Assembly (NCBI GenBank): GCA_024707325.1
Contig: JANPZY010000001.1
Span: 2,480,501-2,544,500, forward strand
Direction of reading: 5' to 3'
Source of the DNA: Opitutus sp.
GTDB taxonomy: Bacteria > Verrucomicrobiota > Verrucomicrobiia > Opitutales > Opitutaceae
Length of the DNA: 64,000 nt
In this document: positions 41,498 through 53,856 of the stretch, in pieces
Layout of the letters: each line of letters opens with the position of its first letter
Position numbering within the stretch: the first letter of the stretch is position 1
Made by a program: the position numbers and the translations under genes
The notes under the pieces: generated by a model
The model's database searches: none
Told to the model about the DNA's origin: nothing
Seen by the model: the letters and a program-made list of their open reading frames with translations, nothing else

Positions 41498-42569
41498 ATG
41501 ATTTCGATCCGCATCGAGAAGCTCACAAAACGATTCGGGGCGGTGACTGCGCTGCATGGCCTGGACCTCACGATCGACGCGGGCGAGTTGTTCTTTCTGC
41601 TCGGGCCAAGCGGTTGCGGAAAGACGACGCTGCTGCGCAGCATGGCGGGCTTTTACATCCCGGAAGAGGGACGAATTCTCTTCGGCGAGGAAGACGTGAC
41701 GAAGCTCGAGCCGCACAAGCGGAACACGGGCATGATGTTTCAGAGCTACGCGTTGTGGCCGCACATGACGGTGGCGGAGAACGTGGCGTTTGGTCTCGAA
41801 GAACGAAAGGTGCCGCGTAATGAAATCCAGCGGCGCGTGGGCGAGGCGCTCGAATCGGTGCGCATGGGCGCGTATGCGCTGCGGCGTCCGAACCAGCTTT
41901 CCGGCGGACAGCAGCAACGCGTGGCGCTGGCGCGCGCGCTGGTGATTCGCCCGCGGTGCTTGTTGCTCGACGAGCCGCTCTCGAATCTCGACGCGAAGTT
42001 GCGGCTCGAGATGCGCACGGAGATCCGGCGCGTGTGCAAAGAGTTTAAGCTCACGACTGTTTACGTGACGCACGATCAGAAGGAGGCGCTCTCGATCTCC
42101 GATCGCATGGCGATCCTCGATGGCGGAAAAAATTTTGCAGGTGGGTTCACCGCGCGAGGTGTATCGCCGGCCGACGCACAAGGTCGTGGCGAACTTCATC
42201 GGCGAAACGGACTTCATCGCGGGCCGCGTGGTGAGCGCGCACGCGGATCGCGCGATCGTCGCGACCGCGATCGGCGAGTTCGAGGGCGTGTGGGGCAATC
42301 CCGCGAAGAAGGCCGCGGCGGTCGACGAAGTGACGCTCTCCGTGCGACCCGAGTGTTGGAAACTCGGTCGCGAAGCGGCGCCGCGCAACAGCGTGCGTGG
42401 CCGGATCGGCGAAGCGATTTACCTCGGCGAGGTCGCACAGTATCAGTTCGCGACCAGCGGCGAGACACTGAACATTCTCGAGATGAATCCGCGTTTCATC
42501 GAAAACGCGTCGGATGGCGAACTCTACGCGTCGGCGGTGCCGGAAGACGTGGTGGTGCTGACGGAGTGA
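41498..42569 (+). pseudogene. ABC transporter ATP-binding protein (FbpC/PotA type), frameshifted
   Basis: It starts MISIRIEKLTKRFGAVTALH with Walker A GPSGCGKT, Q-loop MMFQSYALWPHM, signature LSGGQQQRVALARAL and Walker B CLLLDEPLSNLDAKL. After MAILDGGK the frame breaks at an A-run of six (near 42125-42130). With five As it continues ILQVGSPREVYRRPTHKVVA in the frame of the ORF at 42120 and ends in a TOBE-like domain. The repaired length is about 356 aa. It energises an iron(III)/aminoethylphosphonate-type importer together with the binding protein 7 bp downstream. The permease candidate lies at 61.5-63.2 kb. Confidence 0.88.
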
Positions 42570-42576
42570 GGGCGCG

Positions 42577-44217
42577 ATGCTGCAGCGAGCGCTGATATTG
42601 GCGGCGTTGGTGGGAATCGTGGCGCTGCCCTTTGTGCTGCGCCCGAGTCATCGCGCCGAAGGCGGTCGCACGGACGACACGCTCGTGATCATCACGCCGC
42701 ACAACGAGGCGATCCGTCACGAGTTCGCGCGCGGGTTTGCGCAGTGGTATCGTGAGCGCACGGGCCGCACGGTCGCGATCGACTGGCGCGTGATCGGCGG
42801 CACGAGTGAGATCAGCCGGTTTCTCGAGTCGGAGTATGTGGCGTCGTTTCGCCTGCTCTGGACGGGAAGGATGAAACGTCCATGGAGTCTCGAAGTGCAG
42901 GCCGGTTTTGCCAATGCGCGACTCTCGGCGGATGCGCCCGCGGAAGCTCGAGAGGCGCGGGAAGTGTTTCTCGCGAGCGATGTGAGTTGCGGGATCGATC
43001 TGTTTTTCGGCGGAGGAAGTTACGATTTCATCCAGCAAGCCGAAGCGGGGCGACTCGTGCCGACGCGGGTGGTGGAAAACCATCCGGATTGGTTTCGTCC
43101 GGACGTGATGCCGGCGGTGTTTGCGGGCGAACCGTTTCGCGACTCGCAGTCACGCTGGATCGGCAACGTGCTGAGCAGTTACGGCATTCTCTACAATCGC
43201 GACGCACTGACGCGTCTCGGCATCGAGAACGAGCCGATGCACTGGAGCGATCTCGCTGATCCGCGACTCGTGGGACAGGTTGCGCTCTCGGATCCGACGA
43301 AGAGCAGCTCGATCGCGAAGGCGTTTGAAAATCTCATCCAGCAGCAAATGCAGATCCGGCTCGCGGCGCTGCGTCGGGAGTTGCCCGGCGCGAGTGTCGA
43401 AGTCCTGGAGCGCCGAGCGGTGGCCGAAGGCTGGATCGCTGGTCTGCAACTGCTGCAACGCATCGGAGCCAACGCGCGGTATTTCACCGACAGCTCGCAA
43501 AAGCCGCCGATCGACGTGGCGCAGGGCGATTGCGCGGCGGGCATCTGCATCGATTTCTACGGACGTTCGCAGGCGGAGGTCGCGGCGCTGCGCAGCAAGA
43601 GTCGGCCACGGCTGGGCTTCATCAGCCCGCCGGGCGGCACGGTGAGTTCGGTGGATCCGATCGCGATCTTGCGCGGCGCGCCGCATCGCGAAGTCGCGGA
43701 AGCATGCATCGAATTCACGCTGTCGCCGGAGGGCCAGAAACTCTGGAATCTGCGTCCCGGCACGCCCGGTGGACCGGAACGCTTCGCGCTGCGGCGTTTG
43801 CCGGTGCGGCGCGATTTCTACAAGGACGCGGCCGTGGACGCGTTGCGCAGCGATCCGGGCGTGAATCCGTATGCGGAAGGCGAAGCGCTGGTGTATCGCC
43901 CAACGTGGACCGCGGGCGTCTTTCGCGAGATGGCGTTTATCATTCGAGTGATGGCGCTCGATTGCCACGGTGAGCTCGTCGACGCGTGGCGCGCTCTCGA
44001 CCGTGCGGGTATGCCGGCGGACGCGCTGGCGGTGATGCAGGATCTTTCGCTGGTGAGTTACGATCGCGTGAACGAAGTCATCCGTCCGCGTCTGCGCGCG
44101 AAGAACAAGGTCGAGGAGCTGAAACTCGCACGCGAACTCGGCGATGCGTTTCGCGCGAATTATCGCGAAGCGAAGCGGATGGCCGAGCAGCGCGGCGCGG
44201 TGGCGGTGAACCGCTGA
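42577..44217 (+). CDS. ABC transporter substrate-binding protein (Fe3+/phosphonate-type) with C-terminal extension
   Basis: The 546-aa protein has a hydrophobic N-terminus (ALILAALVGIVALPFVLRP) acting as signal or anchor, then LVIITPHNEAIRHEFARGFA, DVSCGIDLFFGGGSYDFIQQ, WIGNVLSSYGILYNRDAL, GDCAAGICIDFYGRSQ and FISPPGGTVSSVDPIAILRG, the sequence pattern of the FbpA-like class. It is about 200 residues longer than usual FbpA proteins: an insertion of about 90 residues precedes VLSSYG and a helical tail (RLRAKNKVEELKLARELGDA) ends it. It should capture the solute in the periplasm. It follows the ATPase gene by 7 bp. Confidence 0.85.
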   Translation: MLQRALILAALVGIVALPFVLRPSHRAEGGRTDDTLVIITPHNEAIRHEFARGFAQWYRERTGRTVAIDWRVIGGTSEISRFLESEYVASFRLLWTGRMKRPWSLEVQAGFANARLSADAPAEAREAREVFLASDVSCGIDLFFGGGSYDFIQQAEAGRLVPTRVVENHPDWFRPDVMPAVFAGEPFRDSQSRWIGNVLSSYGILYNRDALTRLGIENEPMHWSDLADPRLVGQVALSDPTKSSSIAKAFENLIQQQMQIRLAALRRELPGASVEVLERRAVAEGWIAGLQLLQRIGANARYFTDSSQKPPIDVAQGDCAAGICIDFYGRSQAEVAALRSKSRPRLGFISPPGGTVSSVDPIAILRGAPHREVAEACIEFTLSPEGQKLWNLRPGTPGGPERFALRRLPVRRDFYKDAAVDALRSDPGVNPYAEGEALVYRPTWTAGVFREMAFIIRVMALDCHGELVDAWRALDRAGMPADALAVMQDLSLVSYDRVNEVIRPRLRAKNKVEELKLARELGDAFRANYREAKRMAEQRGAVAVNR

Positions 44218-44274
44218 GCGAAACTGTCGCGCGGTATTTCGCGCCCTGATTTCGGCGGCGGAGCAGGCGAGTAG

Positions 44275-48017
<3,743 letters not shown>

Positions 48018-48032
48018 GGATCGAAGCGTCCG

Positions 48033-48701
48033 CTAGAGTTGCGCAAACGCGGCGACGAAACGCGGGCGATCCTGCGCTTTGAAGAAGGACGTGCCGGCGA
48101 CGAATGTATCCGCGCCAGCCTGACGACAGAGCGGGGCAGTTTTGAGATCGATACCGCCGTCGACTTCGAGGCGAAAGCTCAGTCCGCGGGCCGAGCGCCA
48201 GCCGGAGAGTTTTTCCAGCTTCGCCAGCATGTCCTCACGGAACGGCTGGCCGCCAAAGCCAGGCTGCACGGTCATCACGAGCACGAGATCGACGATCGGC
48301 AGGAGCGACTCGACCGCTTCGGCTGGCGTGCCGGGATTCAAGACAATGCCGCACTGACAACCGAGCTCGCGGATCCGTTGGAGCGTGGCGCGATGGTCGT
48401 AAGCGGGTTCGATGTGGACGCTAATGAGATTGGCGCCGGCGCGGGCGAAGGCCTCCACATACTTGTGGGGCTCGGCGAGCATCAGATGCGTGTCGAAAAA
48501 GAGTTTCGATCCGTGCGCCCGCAACGCGGCGAGCATCTGCGGCCCAAACGTCAGGTTCGGCACGAAATGGCCGTCCATGATGTCGAGGTGGATCCACGCA
48601 GCGCCAGCTTCGGCGACGACGTGCGCGCTGGCCGCGAGATCGGCGTGATCGCCGGCCAGGATGGAAGGGGCGAGAATGGGAGTCAGCGCACTCACGATCA
48701 C
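48033..48701 (-). CDS. rpe: Ribulose-phosphate 3-epimerase
   Basis: A GTG at 48701 overlaps the TGA of the upstream lptE gene (GTGA), suggesting translational coupling; GTG 48695 is an alternative. The protein, 222 aa, reads LAPSILAGDHADLAASAHVV, HLDIMDGHFVPNLTFGP, VMTVQPGFGGQPF and LEVDGGIDLKTAP, all RPE signatures with metal-binding His/Asp residues. It interconverts ribulose-5-P and xylulose-5-P. It is the sixth gene of the rpmF operon. Confidence 0.95.
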   Translation of the reverse strand: MIVSALTPILAPSILAGDHADLAASAHVVAEAGAAWIHLDIMDGHFVPNLTFGPQMLAALRAHGSKLFFDTHLMLAEPHKYVEAFARAGANLISVHIEPAYDHRATLQRIRELGCQCGIVLNPGTPAEAVESLLPIVDLVLVMTVQPGFGGQPFREDMLAKLEKLSGWRSARGLSFRLEVDGGIDLKTAPLCRQAGADTFVAGTSFFKAQDRPRFVAAFAQL

Positions 48702-49207
48702 CAAACGTCGAGCACGGTGTGAGTGATTTTTTGCGCGAGCGAGTCGGCCAGAAGCGGCAGCGTCTGATACTCCGCCTGCAATTGTCCGCCATCGGTGAAG
48801 GCGTCGCGCGTCGCTTCGACCCGGCGCGCGGAGAAGAGCGTGTCGCCGTTGTTCAGGCGCAGCGTGCAATCGACGCCGAGCACGAGCGCGAACTTGCGGG
48901 CACGACCGGGATCCTGCTCGAGCAACGAGGAAACGTCGCGGCGGAATTCTTTCACGACCACGCGAAGCACCGCGTCGGCTTCGGCGGCGGAGTTAACGAG
49001 CACGACGCGCCCATCGCGCGCGAAGGCCTCGCGAATCTGCGTCGAGAGCAGGGCGCGAGCCTGCGGCACCGTGGTCTCGTTTTCCACCGGCTCGACGTAG
49101 AGTGTCGTGAAGGCGAGCTTGCCCTCCGTGCCGAGTTGATAGTGCGAGCAGCCGCCGAGAACGAAGGCGAGGCCGCAGGAAAGAAGCGCGAGGAGCCGCA
49201 GAGTCAT
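48698..49207 (-). CDS. LptE-like LPS-assembly lipoprotein
   Basis: The 169-aa protein has a lipoprotein signal ending VLGGCSHYQLG. The mature part YVEPVENETTVPQARALLST, then AEADAVLRVVVKEF, matches the LptE family, the lipoprotein plug of the LptD outer-membrane LPS translocon. Its 3' end overlaps rpe by 4 bp. The position behind bamD-like, fabH and plsX genes makes an envelope-biogenesis operon. LptD is not in the window. Confidence 0.87.
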   Translation of the reverse strand: MTLRLLALLSCGLAFVLGGCSHYQLGTEGKLAFTTLYVEPVENETTVPQARALLSTQIREAFARDGRVVLVNSAAEADAVLRVVVKEFRRDVSSLLEQDPGRARKFALVLGVDCTLRLNNGDTLFSARRVEATRDAFTDGGQLQAEYQTLPLLADSLAQKITHTVLDVW

Positions 49208-49285
49208 GCTGTCGCCAGTGGATGCGGCGCAGGCGAAGGGCGCAAGTTCAGGTTGGCCCTGATCGCCGTCGAAAATGCGGCCCGA

Positions 49286-50338
49286 TCAGAAGAAGAAGAA
49301 ACGTTTCTTCTTCTTCGGAGCGTCGGGCGTGTTGGGCTTCGGCTGACCGTTGGCGAGAGCTTCGACCACCGCGAGCTGCTGACGGGCGCGCTCGGCGACG
49401 GGAGAATCGGGATAGGCGGTGATCGCTTCGTTGTAGAAGACTTTCGCCGCGGTGAGATTCTTCCGCTTTTTGAAGTAGTAATCGGCGATCGTCATTTTGC
49501 TCTCGGCGAGCACCTGCTTCATCTGATCCAGACCGGCCGCGGCGGTGCCGACGTGCTGGTCGTTGGGGAAAAGGATCATGAAGTCCTGGAAATACGTGAT
49601 CGCTTCCTTCGTGGAGCCTTGATCGTAGTTCGGACCGTCGACGAGCTGGGCGTGCGTCTGCGCGAGGCGGAGGTAGGCGTCGGGCGCGAGCAGCGACTGC
49701 GAGTAGTTGTTGATCATGCGATCGAGCGCGTCGATCGCCTCTTCCGTGTTGCGGAGCTTCAGGTGGCCGCGCGCGATGTTCATCAGCGCGAGCGGAGCGT
49801 AGTCGCTATACGGAGCGTTGCGGAGAATGAGCTCGAAATAGCCGATCGCGCGTTCGCGGCTCGTGAAACCGGGGAGCCAGCCCCAGTAGCGCGGGCGGGC
49901 GCCGTCGAGCAGCGCGCTGGCGATGCGGTATTCCTCGCCGACGACTTCGTTGAAGCGCTTGTTGTTCGGGTAGCGCTGGATCGTGTTCTGAAACGCGATG
50001 AAGGAGCGGTGATACTGCTTGCGAGCGAGATACAGCTTGCCGGAACGGTAGTAGGCTTCGGGCGCGTAGATGGAGGAGCTGTATTTCTTGGTGACCTTCT
50101 TGTAGGCGCGGATGGCGCTGCCGCGGCTTCCGCGTTCCTCGGCACGACGGCCCTTGTTCATCAAGTCGAGTGCACGGCGGCTGTCGGACCCGGAGAGTTC
50201 CGAGAGAACGCCACCTTCGATGCGCCAGCCGGACTCAGGCGTCCAGACGATGTCGCCGCGGGCGGACCCGGCAAAAAGACACACGAACGCAAACAGGAAA
50301 CAGAGGGCGCCGGACGCGCGGACAAACGAGGTAAACAT
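49286..50338 (-). CDS. BamD-like outer-membrane assembly TPR protein
   Basis: The 350-aa protein has a signal peptide (ALCFLFAFVCLFAGSARG) and then five or so TPR-like repeats (ALDLMNKGRRAEERGSRGSA; APEAYYRSGKLYLARKQYHR; SFIAFQNTIQRYPNNKRFNE), the YfiO/BamD pattern. BamD is normally a lipoprotein; no lipobox is seen here, so it may be a soluble periplasmic relative. The C-terminus is odd: four Lys, Arg and four Phe (KKKKRFFFF). It lies 9 bp after fabH and 78 bp before lptE. Confidence 0.85.
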   Translation of the reverse strand: MFTSFVRASGALCFLFAFVCLFAGSARGDIVWTPESGWRIEGGVLSELSGSDSRRALDLMNKGRRAEERGSRGSAIRAYKKVTKKYSSSIYAPEAYYRSGKLYLARKQYHRSFIAFQNTIQRYPNNKRFNEVVGEEYRIASALLDGARPRYWGWLPGFTSRERAIGYFELILRNAPYSDYAPLALMNIARGHLKLRNTEEAIDALDRMINNYSQSLLAPDAYLRLAQTHAQLVDGPNYDQGSTKEAITYFQDFMILFPNDQHVGTAAAGLDQMKQVLAESKMTIADYYFKKRKNLTAAKVFYNEAITAYPDSPVAERARQQLAVVEALANGQPKPNTPDAPKKKKRFFFF

Positions 50339-50347
50339 GAAGAGGTT

Positions 50348-51337
50348 TTACCAGCGAATCAGCGCGCTTCCGTAGGTCAAGCCCGCCCCAAACGCGACAA
50401 GGAGAGAGATGTCGCCTGCGCGAATCCGACCCGCGCGGCGGGCTTCATCGAGGGCGAGAGGGATCGAGGCCGCCGAGGTATTGCCGTAGCGGTCGACGTT
50501 TACGAAGAAACGTTCCATCGGCAGCTCGAGATATTGGGAGATCGCATCGATGATGCGCAAATTCGCCTGGTGGGGAATCACGAGCGCGATCTGATCAGCC
50601 CGCAGTTTGTGTTGTTCCAGAATATCCCGGGCGGATTCGTCCATCGCGCGGACCGCGAGTTTGAAGATCTCCTTGCCCTTCATCTGGAGATAGCGGCGCT
50701 CCGTCGTGGCCGAGCTTTGGAACAACGGGTCGGAAGGCGTGGAGCCGATCGCGAGCAGCGCGGCATTTTCGCCGGAGGCGCCGAGCTTGATGCCGAGAAT
50801 ACCGACATCGGGCTGCTCGGACGCGCCCAAAACCACCGCACCGGCGCCGTCGCCGAAAAGCACGCAGGTCGTGCGATCGCGCCAATCCACGACGGAAGAA
50901 AGTTTTTCCGCTCCGATCACGAGCGCGCAGCGATAGCGGCCCGAGTTGAGCATGGCGCTCGCCACGTCGAGCGCGTAGATGAATCCGGTGCAGGCGGCGT
51001 TGACGTCGAAGCAGGGAACGTCGCTGCGAATGCCGAGCTTGTGCTGCACGAGGCAGGCAGTGGCGGGCATCGGCGAATCGGGCGTGACCGTCGCAACGAT
51101 CACCAAGTCGACATCGGTGGGGGTAAGTTTGGCGTCGGCGAGAGCCGCACGCGCGGCCTCGACCGCGAGATCGGAGGTGAGCTCCGTCTCGCCGGCAATG
51201 CGACGCTCACGAATACCGGTCCGGGTGCGGATCCATTCGTCGGAGGTTTCAACGACCGTGGAAAGTTCGTCGTTGGTCAGAACGCGAGACGGAGCGTAGG
51301 AACCTGAGCCCAGGATGACGGTAGAGACGTGGCCCAT
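50348..51337 (-). CDS. fabH: 3-oxoacyl-ACP synthase III (FabH)
   Basis: The 329-aa protein shows the Cys-His-Asn triad in NAACTGFIYAL, VIPHQANLRII and YGNTSAASIPLAL, and the N-terminal ILGSGSYAPSRVLTN and TGIRERRI. It condenses acetyl-CoA with malonyl-ACP to start fatty-acid synthesis. It follows plsX by 29 bp in the classic rpmF-plsX-fabH order. Confidence 0.96.
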   Translation of the reverse strand: MGHVSTVILGSGSYAPSRVLTNDELSTVVETSDEWIRTRTGIRERRIAGETELTSDLAVEAARAALADAKLTPTDVDLVIVATVTPDSPMPATACLVQHKLGIRSDVPCFDVNAACTGFIYALDVASAMLNSGRYRCALVIGAEKLSSVVDWRDRTTCVLFGDGAGAVVLGASEQPDVGILGIKLGASGENAALLAIGSTPSDPLFQSSATTERRYLQMKGKEIFKLAVRAMDESARDILEQHKLRADQIALVIPHQANLRIIDAISQYLELPMERFFVNVDRYGNTSAASIPLALDEARRAGRIRAGDISLLVAFGAGLTYGSALIRW

Positions 51338-51366
51338 TGAAAGGTGACTCGGCGGGAGGGCGGCGG

Positions 51367-52422
51367 TCAGGCGACCGGCTGCGCCAGGAGTTCGTTGACG
51401 CGGGCGACGTCAGCTTCGATGCGGTGGTTCATATCCGCCTTGATGATCTGGCTGGCCGCATGGATGGCGCTCTTGATCGCGTGGCGGTTCGAGGATCCGT
51501 GAGCTTTGAGAATATTCCCGCGCAGACCGAGCAGCGGGGCGCCGCCGTAGCGTTCGGGATTGATGCGCTCTTTCAACGCACTGAAGGCACCTTTGGAGAG
51601 CAGGGCGCCGGTGGCGCGCATTGGATTCGCGCGGAGTTCTTCCTTCAACATTCCCGAGAAGAACTTCACGAGCGACTCCCAGCTCTTGATCATGATGTTG
51701 CCGACGAAACCGTCGCAAACGACGACGTCGACATGTTCGGCGAATACCTGGAAGCCCTCGATGGGGCCGACGTAGTTCACGAACTCGCCGGCGCGGCGGA
51801 GTTGCTCGTGCGTTTCGGTGATGAGGGTGTTTCCTTTGCCCTCTTCGGTGCCGATCGTCATCAGGCCGATGCGCGGCGAGCGAATGCCCAGCATGACGCG
51901 ACAATAGTGGCTGCCGAGGATGGCGTTGTGCACCAGGTGTTCGGGCTTGGCCTCGGGATTGGCGCCCGCATCGATGAGGACAAAATGACCGTTTTCGCGC
52001 GGCACGACCGCGGCGAGGGCGGGGCGGGCGACGCCTTCCATCGTGCGGAGGCGCAGCGTGCCGGTCGCCATCAGGGCGCCGGTATTGCCGCAGCTCACCA
52101 CGACCGAGGCTTCGCCATTTTTCACCAGCTCGATCGCACGCACCATCGAAGAATCCTTCTTCTTCTTGAGCGCCATGAGCGGCTTGTCGTCCATCGTGAC
52201 GACTTCCGAAGCGTGGTGCACGCGCAAACCATTCCGGCCGGCAAGGCCGGCAGTGCGCAGCAAAGGCTCCAACACGGACTCGTTACCGACGAGCGTGATC
52301 GGATTCAGGGTCGGGTAGTGGCGAAGCGCTAATTTGACGGCTTCGACGACTTCCGCCGGACCCATGTCGCCGCCCATCGCATCGACTGCGATGCGCGCCT
52401 TGTCGCCGTGTAGTGGGCTCAT
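51367..52422 (-). CDS. plsX: Phosphate acyltransferase PlsX
   Basis: The 351-aa protein starts with the PlsX signature RIAVDAMGGDMGPAEVVEAV and includes SCGNTGALMATGTLRL, LIDAGANPEAKPEHL and VVVCDGFVGNIMIKSWE. It forms acyl-phosphate from acyl-ACP for phosphatidic acid synthesis at the membrane. It lies 32 bp after rpmF. No anomalies were seen. Confidence 0.96.
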   Translation of the reverse strand: MSPLHGDKARIAVDAMGGDMGPAEVVEAVKLALRHYPTLNPITLVGNESVLEPLLRTAGLAGRNGLRVHHASEVVTMDDKPLMALKKKKDSSMVRAIELVKNGEASVVVSCGNTGALMATGTLRLRTMEGVARPALAAVVPRENGHFVLIDAGANPEAKPEHLVHNAILGSHYCRVMLGIRSPRIGLMTIGTEEGKGNTLITETHEQLRRAGEFVNYVGPIEGFQVFAEHVDVVVCDGFVGNIMIKSWESLVKFFSGMLKEELRANPMRATGALLSKGAFSALKERINPERYGGAPLLGLRGNILKAHGSSNRHAIKSAIHAASQIIKADMNHRIEADVARVNELLAQPVA

Positions 52423-52454
52423 CTCGCCTGAAGCGGTGAGACGGCGGAGCGAAC

Positions 52455-52634
52455 TCAGACCTCGACGTTGAGGACTTGGCGGCCGCGATACATTCCGTTC
52501 TTCGGATTCACGCGGTGAGGACGGAAGGTGCTGCCGTCGGTCGGGTCTTTGGCGAATTCAGGAGCCTTGAAAGCGTTGGCGGCGCGGCGATTGGCGCTGC
52601 GGCGTTTGGACTGCTTGCGTTTCGGATTGGCCAT
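52455..52634 (-). CDS. rpmF: 50S ribosomal protein L32
   Basis: This gene is below the length cut-off of the ORF track. The ATG at 52634 reads MANPKRKQSKRRSANRRAAN and ends YRGRQVLNVEV, 59 aa, normal for L32. The C-terminal zinc-binding Cys pairs present in some L32 proteins are absent. It heads the rpmF-plsX-fabH operon, a conserved arrangement that links ribosome and lipid synthesis. Confidence 0.94.
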   Translation of the reverse strand: MANPKRKQSKRRSANRRAANAFKAPEFAKDPTDGSTFRPHRVNPKNGMYRGRQVLNVEV

Positions 52635-52765
52635 GGGAGTGCGAGTTTAAAAGGACAGTGGGCGCCTGCTGAAAACGCCGCTGGTTGAGATTGAAAAGGT
52701 TCGGAGTAAAGAGGCGGGTCTGGACGCGTCAAGCGCCATTGTCTCCGCCGGAGCGCAGCTCGCGC

Positions 52766-53812
52766 TCAGAGCCACATCAGGACGGCGAGAATCGCGGCAA
52801 ACGCGAGCCGGTAATAGGCAAACGCCGCCATGCCGTGACGTGACAACCAACCCACCAGAAAGCGCACGGCGAGGGCCGCCGTGATGGCCGCGACCACGCA
52901 CCCGAATAGCACGTGTGACCAGCCGAAAATCGCGATCATGGCCGTGCCGGACGAATAGCTCTTGTAGACCGTCGCAGCGGTCAGGGTCACCAAACCGAGC
53001 AGGAAACTGAACTCCGCCGCACGTCGCGGTTCGAGTCCGGCGAAGTAGCCACCGATGATCGTCATCATCGACCGGCTCATCCCCGGCCACATCGCGAAAC
53101 ACTGCAGAACTCCGATCTGCAACGCATGCCGCACCGAAAGCTCGCTGGTCGGCGCCGCCGAGAGCACCCGTTTCTTCCGCCAGCGCTCGGCCGCAAGGAT
53201 GAGAAACGCACCCACGACCAGCGCCGCGATCACTGTCTTCACCGAAAACAAGGTGTCGATCCAATCGCGGATGAGCAGTCCGATCACCGCCGCCGGCAAA
53301 AACGCCACGATCAAATTGATCAACAGTTTCAGCCCGGCGGGATCCTTTCCGAACAGCCCCAGCACCATCGAGCGAAGTTGTTTCCAATAAAGCAAGGCCA
53401 CCGCCGCGATCGCGCCAAACTGGATCACGATCACATAGGTGTCCGCCGCGAGTTTCATCGTCAGCGGCACGCCTTCCGGTCGTTTTTCCGAGGGCGGTTT
53501 GAACCAAAGCATCTCGCCGTCCGCTCCGCGCAACGGCTCTTCCGACTCCAGTTTCAGGAGGTGATTCGCGATGATCAGGTGGCCGGTGGAAGACACCGGC
53601 AGATACTCCGTGAGTCCTTCGACCGCGCCGAGCACCAGCGCATCCATCAACGACAACTCCGCGAGCGGTCCACCCGACTGCGTCGCCGGCTCGCGCGTTT
53701 CCGCCGATGGCAGCACAGGCTCCGCTGCAGCGGAGAAGGTGATGAGCAGGAAAAGGATGGAGAGGAAGCGACGCACGAGCGCGTTGGTTTCAAGTTTCAC
53801 CAGTCGGAGCAA
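52766..53812 (-). CDS. uppP: Undecaprenyl-diphosphatase (BacA/UppP) with N-terminal extension
   Basis: The family signatures are LGAVEGLTEYLPVSSTGHLI and MWPGMSRSMMTIIGGYFAGL. It dephosphorylates undecaprenyl-PP at the membrane to recycle the lipid carrier. At 348 aa it is about 75 residues longer than usual: there is an extra N-terminal hydrophobic segment (FLSILFLLITFSAAAEPVLP), resembling a signal peptide plus linker, and a charged insertion of about 35 residues after the first signature (KLESEEPLRGADGEMLWFKP). It diverges from trpD across 44 bp. Confidence 0.94.
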   Translation of the reverse strand: MLRLVKLETNALVRRFLSILFLLITFSAAAEPVLPSAETREPATQSGGPLAELSLMDALVLGAVEGLTEYLPVSSTGHLIIANHLLKLESEEPLRGADGEMLWFKPPSEKRPEGVPLTMKLAADTYVIVIQFGAIAAVALLYWKQLRSMVLGLFGKDPAGLKLLINLIVAFLPAAVIGLLIRDWIDTLFSVKTVIAALVVGAFLILAAERWRKKRVLSAAPTSELSVRHALQIGVLQCFAMWPGMSRSMMTIIGGYFAGLEPRRAAEFSFLLGLVTLTAATVYKSYSSGTAMIAIFGWSHVLFGCVVAAITAALAVRFLVGWLSRHGMAAFAYYRLAFAAILAVLMWL

Positions 53813-53856
53813 ATTTATTTGCCGAGCGAGTCACGTCCGCCTGACTCGTTACCCGA

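Noticed and set aside
48719-51307. 862-aa plus-strand ORF
   Set aside because: Antisense to lptE, bamD-like and fabH genes, each with diagnostic motifs.
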